A stretch of DNA of 64,000 nucleotides, from contig CM060191.1 in the NCBI GenBank assembly GCA_030549335.1, forward strand, positions 60,399,947 to 60,463,946, read 5' to 3'. The position numbers and the translations under genes were made by a program. This document shows, in pieces, positions 23,572 through 34,294 of the stretch (positions are counted from its first letter, which is position 1; each line of letters begins with the position of its first letter). A model generated the notes under the pieces. That model saw nothing but the letters and a program-made list of their open reading frames with translations. It had not been told where the DNA came from and did not search any database. The stretch is from Pontederia crassipes (Eukaryota > Streptophyta > Magnoliopsida > Commelinales > Pontederiaceae).

Positions 23572-24379
23572 TGATGCATAAAATTCATGCATAATTATTA
23601 GGCCAATTTATTCTAACTTTAGGAGTGCCTCATGTTTTAAAGTGAAAAAAAAAATTGTAAAATAGAGAAATTCCCTAAAGATTTATTACTACCTAAGCTT
23701 GATTTAATTCATGACAGAAAATGGAAATACGTTAGAATTTGGACGAAAAAGTTGTGGAAAACAAATTTTAGCATATGTCACGGCCATGCACAGTGGATGT
23801 CACGCTCGTGCAATGAAGAATGCTTACCAAGTGGAATGCAATCATTCTGTCATGGCCGTGCAGATGATGATCACGGCCATGCCAACTTTGAACAAAAGAA
23901 GGTTCTGTCACGCCCGTGCAGAAAATGATCACGGTCGTGCGAATTGAAGGCTGGGAACCGATGTTTTGTCACGGCCGTGCAGTAGGTTGTCACGCCCGTG
24001 CTGCGAAAGACCAAAAATTCATGTTCCATCACGGCCCACCTGAACTTCACGGCCGTGACGGCGGTCTGTTAGGCTGTTCTAAAGTCATTTTTATCCACTT
24101 TTTGAATATATTTTTGGTTTCTTTTCTTGGGGGACGAGAAAACCTATAAAAGGATGCCCCAAATCATCTGGAAGAACATCTTTGGAGGGCATAATTCGGA
24201 GGTTGAAGGCTTGGCGAAGACAATCTAGAGACTATAACGAAGTTCTACCAAAAACTCGAGAGAGGACGATAGAAATAGGAGTAGTCCTCTTGTTTCTCTA
24301 TCCTTATTCTTGAAACATTAATTAGATTGATGTGTTCTAGTTTATTAGAATAATTCTTTAGGATTTTCTTGATTGAACC
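23572..24379 (+). repeat. 5' LTR, 3'-truncated (808 of about 1457 bp)
   Basis: This segment matches 32833-33644 over its whole length, with scattered differences. Both copies contain the paired TCACGGCCGTGC-type motifs, a TATA box (TATAAAAGG, 24145 here), and the block ending TTAGGATTTTCTTGATTGAACC. After 24379 the two copies diverge completely. The 3' copy continues for 645 bp more; this one goes straight into the gag leader. Confidence 0.88.
23778..24058. promoter_or_regulatory. Phased array of paired TCACGGCCGTGC motifs upstream of the LTR TATA box
   Basis: Ten copies of a 12-base near-palindrome (consensus TCACGGCCGTGC) start at 23778, 23800, 23850, 23871, 23908, 23929, 23969, 23990, 24029 and 24047. 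They form five pairs. Within pairs the spacing is 21-22 bases, about two helical turns; the last pair is 18 because 3 bases are missing. The pairs repeat every 58-72 bases. The array ends about 85 bp before the TATA box, where U3 control elements sit. The same array is present in the 3' LTR. Function is inference. Confidence 0.7.
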
Positions 24380-24421
24380 TTGGGACATAGGCATAATACA
24401 TGAAGTTCAGGACGACCACTA

Positions 24422-27400
24422 GTGTTTGATCTTGAAATAGAGAGAATTGCCAGAAGACTGAAGAAGAAAATTTCCACTATTGTTAAGATGGCAGATCAAC
24501 AGAGACAAATTGAACAACCACCTCCACCTATGTACAGAACTATGAGAGACTACACTATGGGTCCACTGGCCGAGGAAAGAGGGAGTATTACACTTCCTGA
24601 AATTGGTGCTAATAATTTCCAAATTCAGCAGGGCACAATTCAAATGATTTCAAATACAAACTTTGGAGGAGATAGAGATGAAGACCCATTTGGCCATATC
24701 ACAAAGTTCATTCAATTATGCTTAACATTCAAATTTGAAGGAGTAACTGATGATGCAGTTCGGTTAAGACTTTTTCCTTTCTCTCTGAGAGAAAAAGCCT
24801 ACACGTGGCTTGCTACATTACCTATGGACACCATAAGAACTTGGGATGACATGCGTCAAGCATTCCTTAATAAATATTGTCCACCCCAAAAAGCTGCTAG
24901 ATGTTTATCTGAAGTCTCTTCTTTTTTTCAATAAGAAACTGAAGCTATGCATGAAGCTTGGGACAGATTCAAGGATCTCGTTAGCAAAGTCCCCAATCAT
25001 AGCATTCCTCTTTACCAACAAATTCAGTACTTCTATAATGGGGCGTCAGCCGAGATAAAGGACAAGATTGACACTGCTGCTGGAGGCACCATTGCGGACA
25101 GATCTCCTGAAGATCTTCACAAGTTGTTTGACAATCTTGCCTTGAACAGCTAGCAAACCACAAAAGCGAAAAAGCTGGATTTCATCAGATAGACAATGCT
25201 AGCCATATTCAAGCTCAACTAGATATCCTCGCAAAGAAAATGGGTATGCTGATAACGCAAAAGCCTGTTAACAAAATTTCAAACATCATCTGTGATATGT
25301 GTGGAGGAGGGCATCCTAATCATGAATGCCAAGCAGGTATGAATTTTAATCAACAGAATTTTGAAGATGCTAATTATGTTTCCAATAATGCTTTCAGGAA
25401 CAATGTGGGGAGCAATCCATACAACACTGGGTTGAGGAATCCTCCAAATTATTCATGGGTGAACAATAGAGGTCCAGCACAACCCCCCGTGTATCACCCT
25501 CGTCCTAAACCTAAGAGTAACTTAGAGAATGTTCTATCAAAGTTTATTACAACTATCGAGAATAAGTTCACTAATCAGGATGCATTAATAAGAAATTTGA
25601 AAACTCAGATTGATCAACTAGCAAACATGATATCTGGAAGACAGCCAGAGAACTTGCCTAGCAACATAGAGAAAAATCCAAGAGAGCAAGCAAATGCAAT
25701 CATTATGAGAAGTGGACTTCAGTTAGAAGATCCTAAAATTCTTGAAGCATTGACACCTCTACAGGAAGAAAAAGTTGAAAAACAACTCCCTAGAGAAGAA
25801 ATACAGAACAATACAACACCATCTAAGGAGGATATACCTCAAGAAAAGACGGAAGATGAAAGAATTCGAAAACTCCCTTACCCACAGAAATATCAGAGGG
25901 AGAAATAAGATAAACAATTTTCTAGGTTCTTGGGAATTTTGAAACAACTGCATATTAATATTCCATTTTCCGAAGCTATTTTGCAGATGCCAACTTATGC
26001 CAAATTCCTAAAGGACATCCTAACCAATAAGAGGAGGATAGAAGAGTCTGGACTGTTGAAACTTTCATCCAGTTGTTGTGCTATTGGTCAAGAAGATCTC
26101 CCTCAAAAGTTGAAAGATCCAGGGAGTTTTACAATTCCGTGTTCAATTGGAAATTTCTTTTGTGCTAACGCTCTATGTGACTTAGGTGCCAGCATTAATT
26201 TGATGCCACACTCAGTCTTTTTAAAGTTAGGCACAAGTCAACTTAGAGAAACGAGAGTTCTCCTTCAATAAAGAAACCTAAAGGACTAATGGAGGATGTA
26301 CTTGTTAGAGTTGACAAATTAATATTTCCTGCTGACTTTGTTGTTCTTGATATGCAGACTGAAAAGGAGCCTCCATTAATTTTGGGCAGACCATTTCTTG
26401 CCACGGGAAGAACTTTGATTGATGTTCAACAAGGAAAAATAACATTAAGAATAAATGACGAAGACTTATCATTCAATATTGGACAAATTTTAAAATATCC
26501 GACTGATAACTCTTCCTGCTTTGCAATTGATATTTTTGATGAACGTGTCAGGGACAATATCAATGAAATAGTGGAGACCAAGATGAAGGATGCTAAAAAC
26601 GAGGAGTTGGAGGAAGAGATAATGAATGAAGATTCTAACATAGAGGAGTTAGATGAAGGAGTTGACCTGCCTCCTATTTCTGAACTCAAAACCTTACCTT
26701 TGCATCTTAAATATTGTTTTTTAGAAAATAATAAGTTTCCTGTAATTGTGTCTTCAGCATTGACAGAAGAAATGGAGAACAAGTTACTTGAAGTACTGCG
26801 CCAACACAGAAAGGCTATATCTTGGAGCATAACAGATATCAAGGGGATTTCTCCTTCTATTTGCATGCACAAGATTTTGATGGAAGAAAATAGCAAAGCT
26901 GTAACCCAATTTCAAAGGAGACTCAATCCAATGCTGAAGGAAGTAGTGTACAAGGAAGTTGTTAAGCTACTAGAAGCGGGTATTATCTACTCCATCTCTG
27001 ATAGTAGCTGGACTGGTCCGGTACAAATGATCCCCAAGAAAGGTGGGATGACGGTTAACGAATGCACAAAACGAATTCATTCCCACACGCACAATCACTG
27101 ACTGGAGGGTATGTATAGATTACAGAAAATTAAATGATGCTACACGTAAAGACCACTTTCCACTTCCATTTATTGATCAAATGTTAGAAAGAGTTTCTGG
27201 TCATAAATATTACTGCTTTTTGGATGGATATTCTGGTTATAATCAAATTGCAGTGGCGCCTGAAGATCAAGAAAAAATAACCTTCACATGTCCTTATGAC
27301 ACTTATGCTTATCGGAGAATGCCATTTGGATTATGTAATGCCCCTACAACATTCCAGAGATGTATAATGGCCATATTTTCAGATATGAATGAGAAGATCA

Positions 27401-29643
27401 TAGAAATCTTCATGGATGACTTTACCCTTTTTGGAGAATCATTTGATAATTGTCTATTAATTTAATCTCAAGTACTTCAAAGATGTGAAGATACTAACCT
27501 TTCCTTGAACTGAGAAAAGTGTCATTTTATGGTGCAGGAAGGGATAGTACTTGGACATCAAATCTCTCAACAAGGTATAAAAGTTGACATGACCAAGGTA
27601 AAGGTGATAGCAGATTTACCACCCCCAACTTCAATCAAGGGTGTGAGAAATTTCTTAGGACATGCAGGATTTTACAGACGCTTTATAAAGGATTTCTCCA
27701 CAATAGCTAAACCTTTAACCACCCTACTGTCTAAAGATGTTAAATTTGATTTTGATGATGATAGCTTAATTGTCTTTGATATCCTGAAACATAAGCTAAT
27801 CTCTACACCTGTGGTAGTAGGACCAGACTGGAGTTTGCCATTTGAGCTGATGTGCGATGCTAGCGATGGAGCAATCAAAGCAGTGCTTGGACAAAGAAAG
27901 GAGAAAGTTTTTTATGTTATTCATTATGCAAGTAGAACACTGAATCCAACACAATTAAATTATGCGACAATAGAGAATGAATTCTTAGCTATCATTTACG
28001 CTTTTGATAAATTTCGATCATATTTAATTTGTTCCAAAGTGATTGTATATATAGACTATGTAGCAATTCACCATCTAATGGAGAAGAAAGAAGTCAAACC
28101 CAGATTATTGTGTTGGATACTTTTATTACAGGAATTTGATGTTGAAGTGAAGGATAAGAAAGGATCAGAAAACTTGGTGGCAGATCACTTATCCCGTTTG
28201 GAACCACCTCTAGAGGAGGGTAACATCCTAGAGGAATTTCCCGATGAAAGGATGTTCACAATGGACACATTATTCAAGGTAAGAATTTTTATCAAATCCC
28301 CTGGTTTGCTGATATTGCTAATTACCTTGCAGAGAAATGGATTCCAAAGAGTATGTCAAAGCAGCGAAAAGCCAAGTTCTTTTCTGACCTCAAACATTAC
28401 ATATGGGAGGAGCCCATACTTTTCCGAGTATGTGCTGATAATATCATCAGGAGATGCGTTCCTGAAGATGAAGTACAGAGCATCCTACATCACTATCACG
28501 ACAGAGAAGCAGGAGGACACTTTGGACCAAATAGGACAGCCACCAAAGTTCTGCAATGTGGATTCTATTGGCCCACCATATTCAAGGATGCACAAGCTTA
28601 CTACAAATCATGTGACAAGTGTCAATGAATGGGTAACATTTCTCAACGTGTTTCTATTTGACCTTGGAATTTAGGAATGGTAGAACAGCTTCTTCTATTG
28701 GTCCAAAAGTGAAATGCCTCTGAATAACATATTAATTTGTGATATTTTTGATGTTTGGGGGATAGATTTCATGGGGCCATTTCCTAAGTCTATGAATAAT
28801 GAGCATATCCTAGTAACCGTAGATTATGTATCTAAGTGGGTTGAGGTCATAGCTACCCCCACAAATAATGCTAGAGTGGTGGTCGAATTTTTAAAGAAAA
28901 ATATTTTCACTCATTTTGGTACTCCTAGGATAGTTATAAGTGATAATGGCATTCATTTCTGCAATAAGTTATTCTCAGGTCTTTTGCAAAAATATGGTGT
29001 TACTCACAAGGTTAGCACGCCCTATCATGCCCAGACTAGTGGACAAGTAGAAATTTCTAACAGAGAATTGAAAAGGATATTGGAAAAATATGTGAATGCA
29101 TCTAAGAAAGATTGATCCTTAAAAATAGACGATGCATTATGGGCATACAGGACAGCATTTAAAACACCTATAGGTATGTCACCATATAGATTAGTGTTTG
29201 GAAAAGCATGTCATCTCCCTGTAGAACTGGAACACAAAGCATATTGGGCTATTAAATTTCTTAACTTCGATATGCAATCCATTGGTGAAGACAAGTTGTT
29301 GAAGTTGAACGAACTCGAAGAAATTCAGGAAATGGCTTATGAAAATGCCAAGCTATACAAAGAAAGAACCAAGAGAATTCATGATAAGAATATCCTTTTC
29401 AAGGAATTCATTCCAGGCCAACAGGTTCTTTTATATAATAGAAGATTAAGATTTTTTCCAGAAAAATTGAAATCTAGGTGGATAGGTCCCTTCAGAGTGG
29501 TCCAAGTATTTTCGTATGGAACCATTGAAGTTCAACCACTATCAGGAGGCAATTCGTTTAAGGTAAATGGTCAACGTCTCAAGCACTACATAGGAGATAA
29601 GGTTGAAAAGGAAGGCCACTCAGTGTCCTTATTAGACCCCTGA
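24422..29643 (+). pseudogene. Gypsy gag-pol pseudogene (gag, PR, RT, RNase H, IN)
   Basis: Gag spans about 24422-25908, including a retrotransposon gag block (PFGHITKFIQLC, AYTWLATLP) and a CxxC-type knuckle (CDMCGGGHPNHEC). The protease region has CDLGASINLMP (about 26180) and PLILGRPFLATGRT. RT runs about 26920-27530 with LDGYSGYNQIAVAPEDQEKI, RRMPFGLCNAPTTFQR and the catalytic FMDD (about 27410). RNase H follows ([17 protein letters not shown]). Integrase has the zinc-binding H-H-C-C block at about 28480-28625, a catalytic core ([26 protein letters not shown]) and a GPFRVVQV-type C-terminus. Stops at 24932, 25906, 27463, 27511, 28625 and 29113, and frameshifts near 25130, 26270 and 27063, inactivate it. 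Confidence 0.9.
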
Positions 29644-29783
29644 AGATGAAAGAGCAAACTCAAGCTAACGACTATAACTTAGAACTACACTGTCTAAAAC
29701 TCTTTCCTTTTCTTTCACCGACTAGTTTTTAGTTTGGACTAGATTTGATTTAATTTTTATTCTAATGTTTCAGGAAAACTCGG

Positions 29784-29967
29784 TCACGGCCGTGCCCCAT
29801 ACAGTCACGGCCGTGCAGCAAGCCAACAAACCATACTATTGTTTGGCAAGGCCGTGAAAACAATAGAGTGCTTTTGGATTATGGTCGTGCAATCCCTTTG
29901 CACGGCCGTAATCCAACCTGAATGAGGGGCTCTGTCACGGCCGTGCAGAAGATCATCACGGCCGTGC
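29784..29967. repeat. Second TCACGGCCGTGC motif cluster, downstream of integrase
   Basis: Copies start at 29784 and 29805 (21 apart) and at 29935 and 29956 (21 apart). Between them lies a degenerate pair near 29880 and 29900, the second in the complementary orientation. A half-copy, AAGGCCGTGA, is near 29848. The spacing rule is the same as in the LTR array although the sequence between motifs differs. Confidence 0.75.
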
Positions 29968-30039
29968 CCAACTTCAAGTTCAGATTAACACGTGGCGACC
30001 ATCCAGTAGTGCCACCTAATGATAAAAAAAGAAAGCGTG

Positions 30040-30600
30040 TGCCCTAAATGCATGGCCGTCTTATTCAATCGACAGGCACCGCCGCTTGCCCCTTTTCGCC
30101 ACCACAGTCGCGCCTTCGCCCCGGTCACCGTCGTCTCTTCATCAGCGGTCGACGCACGTCGGCACCGGCCATTGACCATCATCCGCAGCACGGCTCCGAC
30201 CCAGACGCCCCGCCCTCGTCGCTATTCCACCGAGAGACGCGCCTCCACCTTACTCATCATAAGCTATCGACGCACGTCGACTGTCGTCCACCACTGTAGT
30301 CCACCATTGTCCGATCGATCTCGATGGACCAATGCGCCGCCGCCTCCCTCATAAGCACACCTCCGTGACGATCGGCCGCCGCCTACTCGTCATCGACATC
30401 TTCACTAGCGGCTGGCCGTCAACCATCGTCCGTAGCATCTCTACCTCTTCCTCCATTGCGTCACGACGTCGCAAGGTCATCGACCGTCAGTGGCGTGCAT
30501 GGTCGTGTCTCTCTAATACAAACATATCCACTATGTACGGCCATAACTCTCTACTGCATAGCCGTGACAATTGCCGGCGGCTCACCTTCATTCTGTGACT
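30040..30600. other. GC-rich spacer between pol and the env-position ORF
   Basis: This block has far higher GC than the rest of the element, with many CGTCG, CCGCC and ATCGTC strings. Open frames of 83-111 codons on the plus strand are Arg/Pro/Ser-rich and resemble no family. It may be retroelement spacer or a captured fragment. Confidence 0.35.
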
Positions 30601-30612
30601 TCTTGAAGAGTG

Positions 30613-31850
30613 AATGTCGGCACCTAAACGAAAACGGCCGGTGAGCCGCCCTACGTGGAAGCCATAGCCTGAAGCACAAGAAGCACCTCCTGAATTGATA
30701 CGATAGCCTCTTCACCTTTAGTTCCGGGATGATGAACAAATGAAAAGGTTTGATACGTTAAAGGCACTCGGTCTTGGCGTCACTCATTTTTTACATATGG
30801 AATCGATGGAAGAATTCTTAATGAAGGATGATGTGCTGCTCATGTTTGACAACATTGGATTGCATCGCTTTGCCACGAGCTACTGGTTTACATACGAAAG
30901 GTTAACACTTGAGTTCCTCTCATCATTTTTTACTAACAAAGATTATTCAGTTATCACTTTCAGGATGCATAATAGCGAATTCAAGTTATCGAAAGAGGAA
31001 TTCTGCAACATTTATCATTTCCCTTTAGAGGGCCTTAAGAAACAAAGTGTTGACTTCGACTGTAAAGAGTTTTGGAAGGATATCACTAGAGAAGTTGTAT
31101 TTCCAGGGCGGACAGCTAAAAGCACTTCAATCCAAAATCCTAATTCTGAGATACGTACACCGTTTTCTTTCATGTGGATTGTTTCCTCGAGCTAACAGTG
31201 AAGGTGCAATCACTCAACTCTAGTTATATATTCTTTGGGCCATGTTAAATCATGCTGTGGTGGATATTGGTGATCAATTGATTAGACATTTTCAAAAAAG
31301 TGCACTTAGAGTTTATGGCATGATTACTGTAGGCGGCTTTATAACTCCTATTGCCCAACACGTTCATATTGATTTGGAGCAGTACATTCAAATTCCAGGG
31401 AGTATATTTCTGAACAGATGTGCACTTAGTGCCATGCAGTTAGTTGTTCATGATAGTGATCAAAAGGCCAATGTGTTCAAGTTCGATAAAATTTCTATAC
31501 TTATTCCTTCTGTTGATATCGATAGATTCACGGTATTTAACCATGATAACTGGTTGTTCTTCTCGACCCTCGGGGCAGCTCCATAGGCTTGACCTGCTAG
31601 GACACATGATGCCGAGGCAGGCCCTTCCCGTACTTCGCCACCAGCACCGATGGAGTCAGATATTGCTCAGTCACTGTCCGCGCATGATTTTAATGCTATC
31701 TATGATTTTCTTTCTGTTATGAAGGGCCAGATCACTGACTTGGCCGCCAAGCATCGAGAGACTGCCCGTATGACTCGTCAGATGTATGCTTATCATTTCA
31801 GCCAGGGCCACGTGATACCATCCCCATCGGCATCACCCCCAGAAGAATAG
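30613..31850 (+). pseudogene. Athila ORF-1-like / env-position ORF, broken
   Basis: The reading frame begins MSAPKRKRPVSRPTWKP at about 30613, hits three TAG codons (about 30664, 30703, 30718), then runs clean from 30740 to 31195. That part contains RFDTLKALGLGVTHF, LTLEFLSSFF and FRMHNSEFKLSKEEF. After a frameshift near 31190 it continues in the frame of MLNHAVVDIGDQLIRHF (31242-31586) and of MESDIAQSLSAHDFNAIYDF (31650-31850). From memory this resembles the protein family named for the Athila ORF-1, which in Athila-lineage elements lies between pol and the 3' LTR. Its role is not established; no membrane-fusion features are visible here. Confidence 0.6.
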
Positions 31851-32823
31851 TTCTTGGTCGGTTCTTTCCTTTTATTTTTATATTTTTCCACTTATGTATT
31901 TTCCTTTTCTTTTAGCATGTAAGCCTAACACTGGTCAGGTTCTAGTTTGGGAGAATTTCATGCACTTTTATGAGAACCTTTTGCACGTTAGTTATAACCC
32001 TTTTGTGTATTGGATATGTGATAAATTCAATGTTGTGGTCAGTGCATTAATTCTCTCATGTTTCATATTTTATTATCTTAAAGTTCAGTGTCAGGGCATT
32101 GCTTATCTTATGAAATTCAATTATTGTTCTTTTTATTAGTTATCACCAGATTATTGGGAAATGGTAAGAATTTGATGCCGAACAAATGAATTTACTCTTT
32201 AATGTGCACTTCTGAAATTATCTACTATAGTATGAATCTTGATTATATTTGTATCTTTCTTGAAGCATTAAATCTTTTTGGAGCTTATAATTATGCTATA
32301 TAATGTAAGAAAATGAAATGAAAAGAGGGCTAGTTGAGCCTCAACAGTTAATATAAAAAAAAATAAAATGGAAAAGAGAGCTAGTTGAGCTCCAACAGTT
32401 AAAGCGAAAAGTATAAACTACCCTCTGGAACCTTGGTGAGTCCGAGTGATTAGATCCGTAGGGGATTCTTTCCTGGCGACCTAAGGGCATCTGCTCTGAG
32501 ATCCGTTGGTTGAAAGCCCGTTACATGGACCACTTTGTGCAATATGGAGGATTACTAGAAGTCATAATACTAAAATGTGAAATAAGCTCTTTAAAGATTT
32601 GTGGTTCAATATTGATACTCTTATAAGATGGATGAATATTGTGTGTAAATAATGCAGGGAGGACGGTTAAAGGTTGAGAATTTTGTAAGACTGGGCTTGG
32701 TTTGAGAAAAGATACTCTAATAATGGCTAAGTAAAAGGGCAATAGGAGAAAGGTATTAGATATTGTGATGGAGCGAGGGTTTGTCTGACAAAATTGCTTG
32801 AGAACAAGCAAAATATCTAGCTT
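31851..32823 (+). other. Gypsy 3' internal non-coding region
   Basis: The region is AT-rich between the env-position ORF and the polypurine tract. It contains a short degenerate tandem duplication (about 50-bp period, 32315-32402) with GAAAAGAG-GCTAGTTGAGC and CAACAGTTAA strings. No coding is supported. Confidence 0.4.
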
Positions 32824-32832
32824 GGGGGAGTT

Positions 32833-34289
32833 TGATGCATAAAATTCATGCATAATTATTAGGCCAATTTATTCTAACTTTAAGAGTGCCTCATATTTTA
32901 AAGTGAAAAAAATTATTGTAAATATAAAGAAATTCCCTAAAGATTTATTACTACCTAAGCTTGATTTAATTCATGACAGGAAATGGAAATACGTTGGAAT
33001 TTGGACGAAAAAGTCACGAAAAACAACATTTAACAGATGTCACTGCCATGCACAGTGGATGTCACACTCGTGCAATGAAGAATGCTTACCGAACGGAATG
33101 CAATCATTCTGTCATGGCCGTGCAGATGATGATCACGGCCATGCCAACTTTGAACAAAAGAAGGTTCTGTCACGCCTGTGCAGAAAATGATCAAGGCCGT
33201 GCGAATTGAAGGCTGAGAACCAATGTTTTGTCATGGTCGTACAGTAGGTTGTCACGCCCGTGCTGTGAAAGACCAGAAATTCATGTTCTGTCACGGTCGT
33301 GCCACCTGAATTTCACGACCGTGACGGTGGTCTGTTAGGCCGTTCTAAAGCCATTTTTATCCACTTTTTGGATATTTTTTCAGTTTCTTTCCTTGGGTGA
33401 CGAGAAAACCTATAAAAGGAGGCCCCAAATCATCTGGAAGAACATCTTTGGAGGGCATAATTAAGAGGTTGAAGGCTTGGCGAAGACGATCCAGAGACTA
33501 CAACGAAGTTCTGCCGGAAACTCGAGAGAGGACGATAGAAATAGGAGTAGTCCTCTTGTTCTCTATCCTTATTCCTGAAACATTAATTAGATTGATGTGT
33601 TCTAGTTTATTAGAATAATTCTTTAGGATTTTCTTAATTGAACCATGTTCTTTATGAATTCTTCATACAATTAGTTGATGGATTAATAGCATTGTTTGAT
33701 GATTTGATTAATTGTTGTCTGGGATTTGTTCTTGGAATCTTTTTATTATCTGGAAGGAAGTTTCAAGATTCTATAGAGTTTTTTTTATTTTCTCTTACAT
33801 GCCACTTTTGGGGAAATCGTAGGAGACCCAATTGTGTTGTTGTTAAGGTGACTTGAGAAAGTCCTTAACTTTATATTCCAGTTGAATGCGTTTTGAGATT
33901 GAATAAATTAGATTAAACACCGAAAGGATTACTCTCTGTTATTGATTTCAAAATAGGATTTAAAACCTGAAACATCGATTAAATCAATTTGGGAATTTTA
34001 TTTTATTTATTCATTACCTTTTGTGTAAGAATTCATACATGAGCAGTGGTATTAATCAAGATAAGTCATATTCATCAAATTTATACTTTTAAACTCCATT
34101 GATCATATTTTTATATTCGTATTATTTATTCATCTTATTTTCACATTACACAACTTTATTATCTTTTCTTAATTTATAAGTAAGAGAAGTTATTAATTAT
34201 TTCTTATCCTCGTGAAAACGATACTTTATACTCATCATTTTATTACTTGAACAATTAGTGCGCTTGCTAGTGTTTCTAAAAACGCATCA
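32833..34289 (+). repeat. 3' LTR, complete (1457 bp)
   Basis: It starts TGATGCATAAAATTCATGCA directly after the polypurine tract and ends GCATCA before the target duplication AAACT. Its first 812 bp match the 5' LTR. It includes the paired-motif array (about 33038-33325, more mutated) and a TATA box at 33411. The last 645 bp contain CGTGAAAACGATACTTTATA and TAGTGCGCTTGCTAG, as in Athila/Tat LTR ends. Confidence 0.9.
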
Positions 34290-34294
34290 AAACT

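Larger units (their letters stand above)
23572..34289 (+). mobile_element. Athila-type Ty3/gypsy LTR retrotransposon, degenerate
   Basis: The 5-bp target duplication AAACT flanks the element (23567-23571 and 34290-34294). The termini are TGATGC at the left and GCATCA at the right. Order: truncated 5' LTR, gag, protease, RT, RNase H, integrase, a motif-rich spacer, an Athila ORF-1-like frame in the env position, a polypurine tract (GGGGGAG at 32824-32830), and a full 3' LTR. All coding regions carry stops and frameshifts. The 5' LTR lacks its last 645 bp, and no primer-binding site is present before gag. The copy therefore cannot replicate alone. Confidence 0.9.

Noticed and set aside
23778-24058. 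Regularly spaced repeats resembling a CRISPR array
   Set aside because: The repeats are 12-base palindromes in pairs inside an LTR of a plant retrotransposon; there are no 28-36 base repeats, unique spacers or cas genes.
30019-30354. 111-codon plus-strand frame in the GC-rich part of the gypsy element
   Set aside because: Pro/Arg/Ser-rich with an overlapping frame of similar length; no family likeness.
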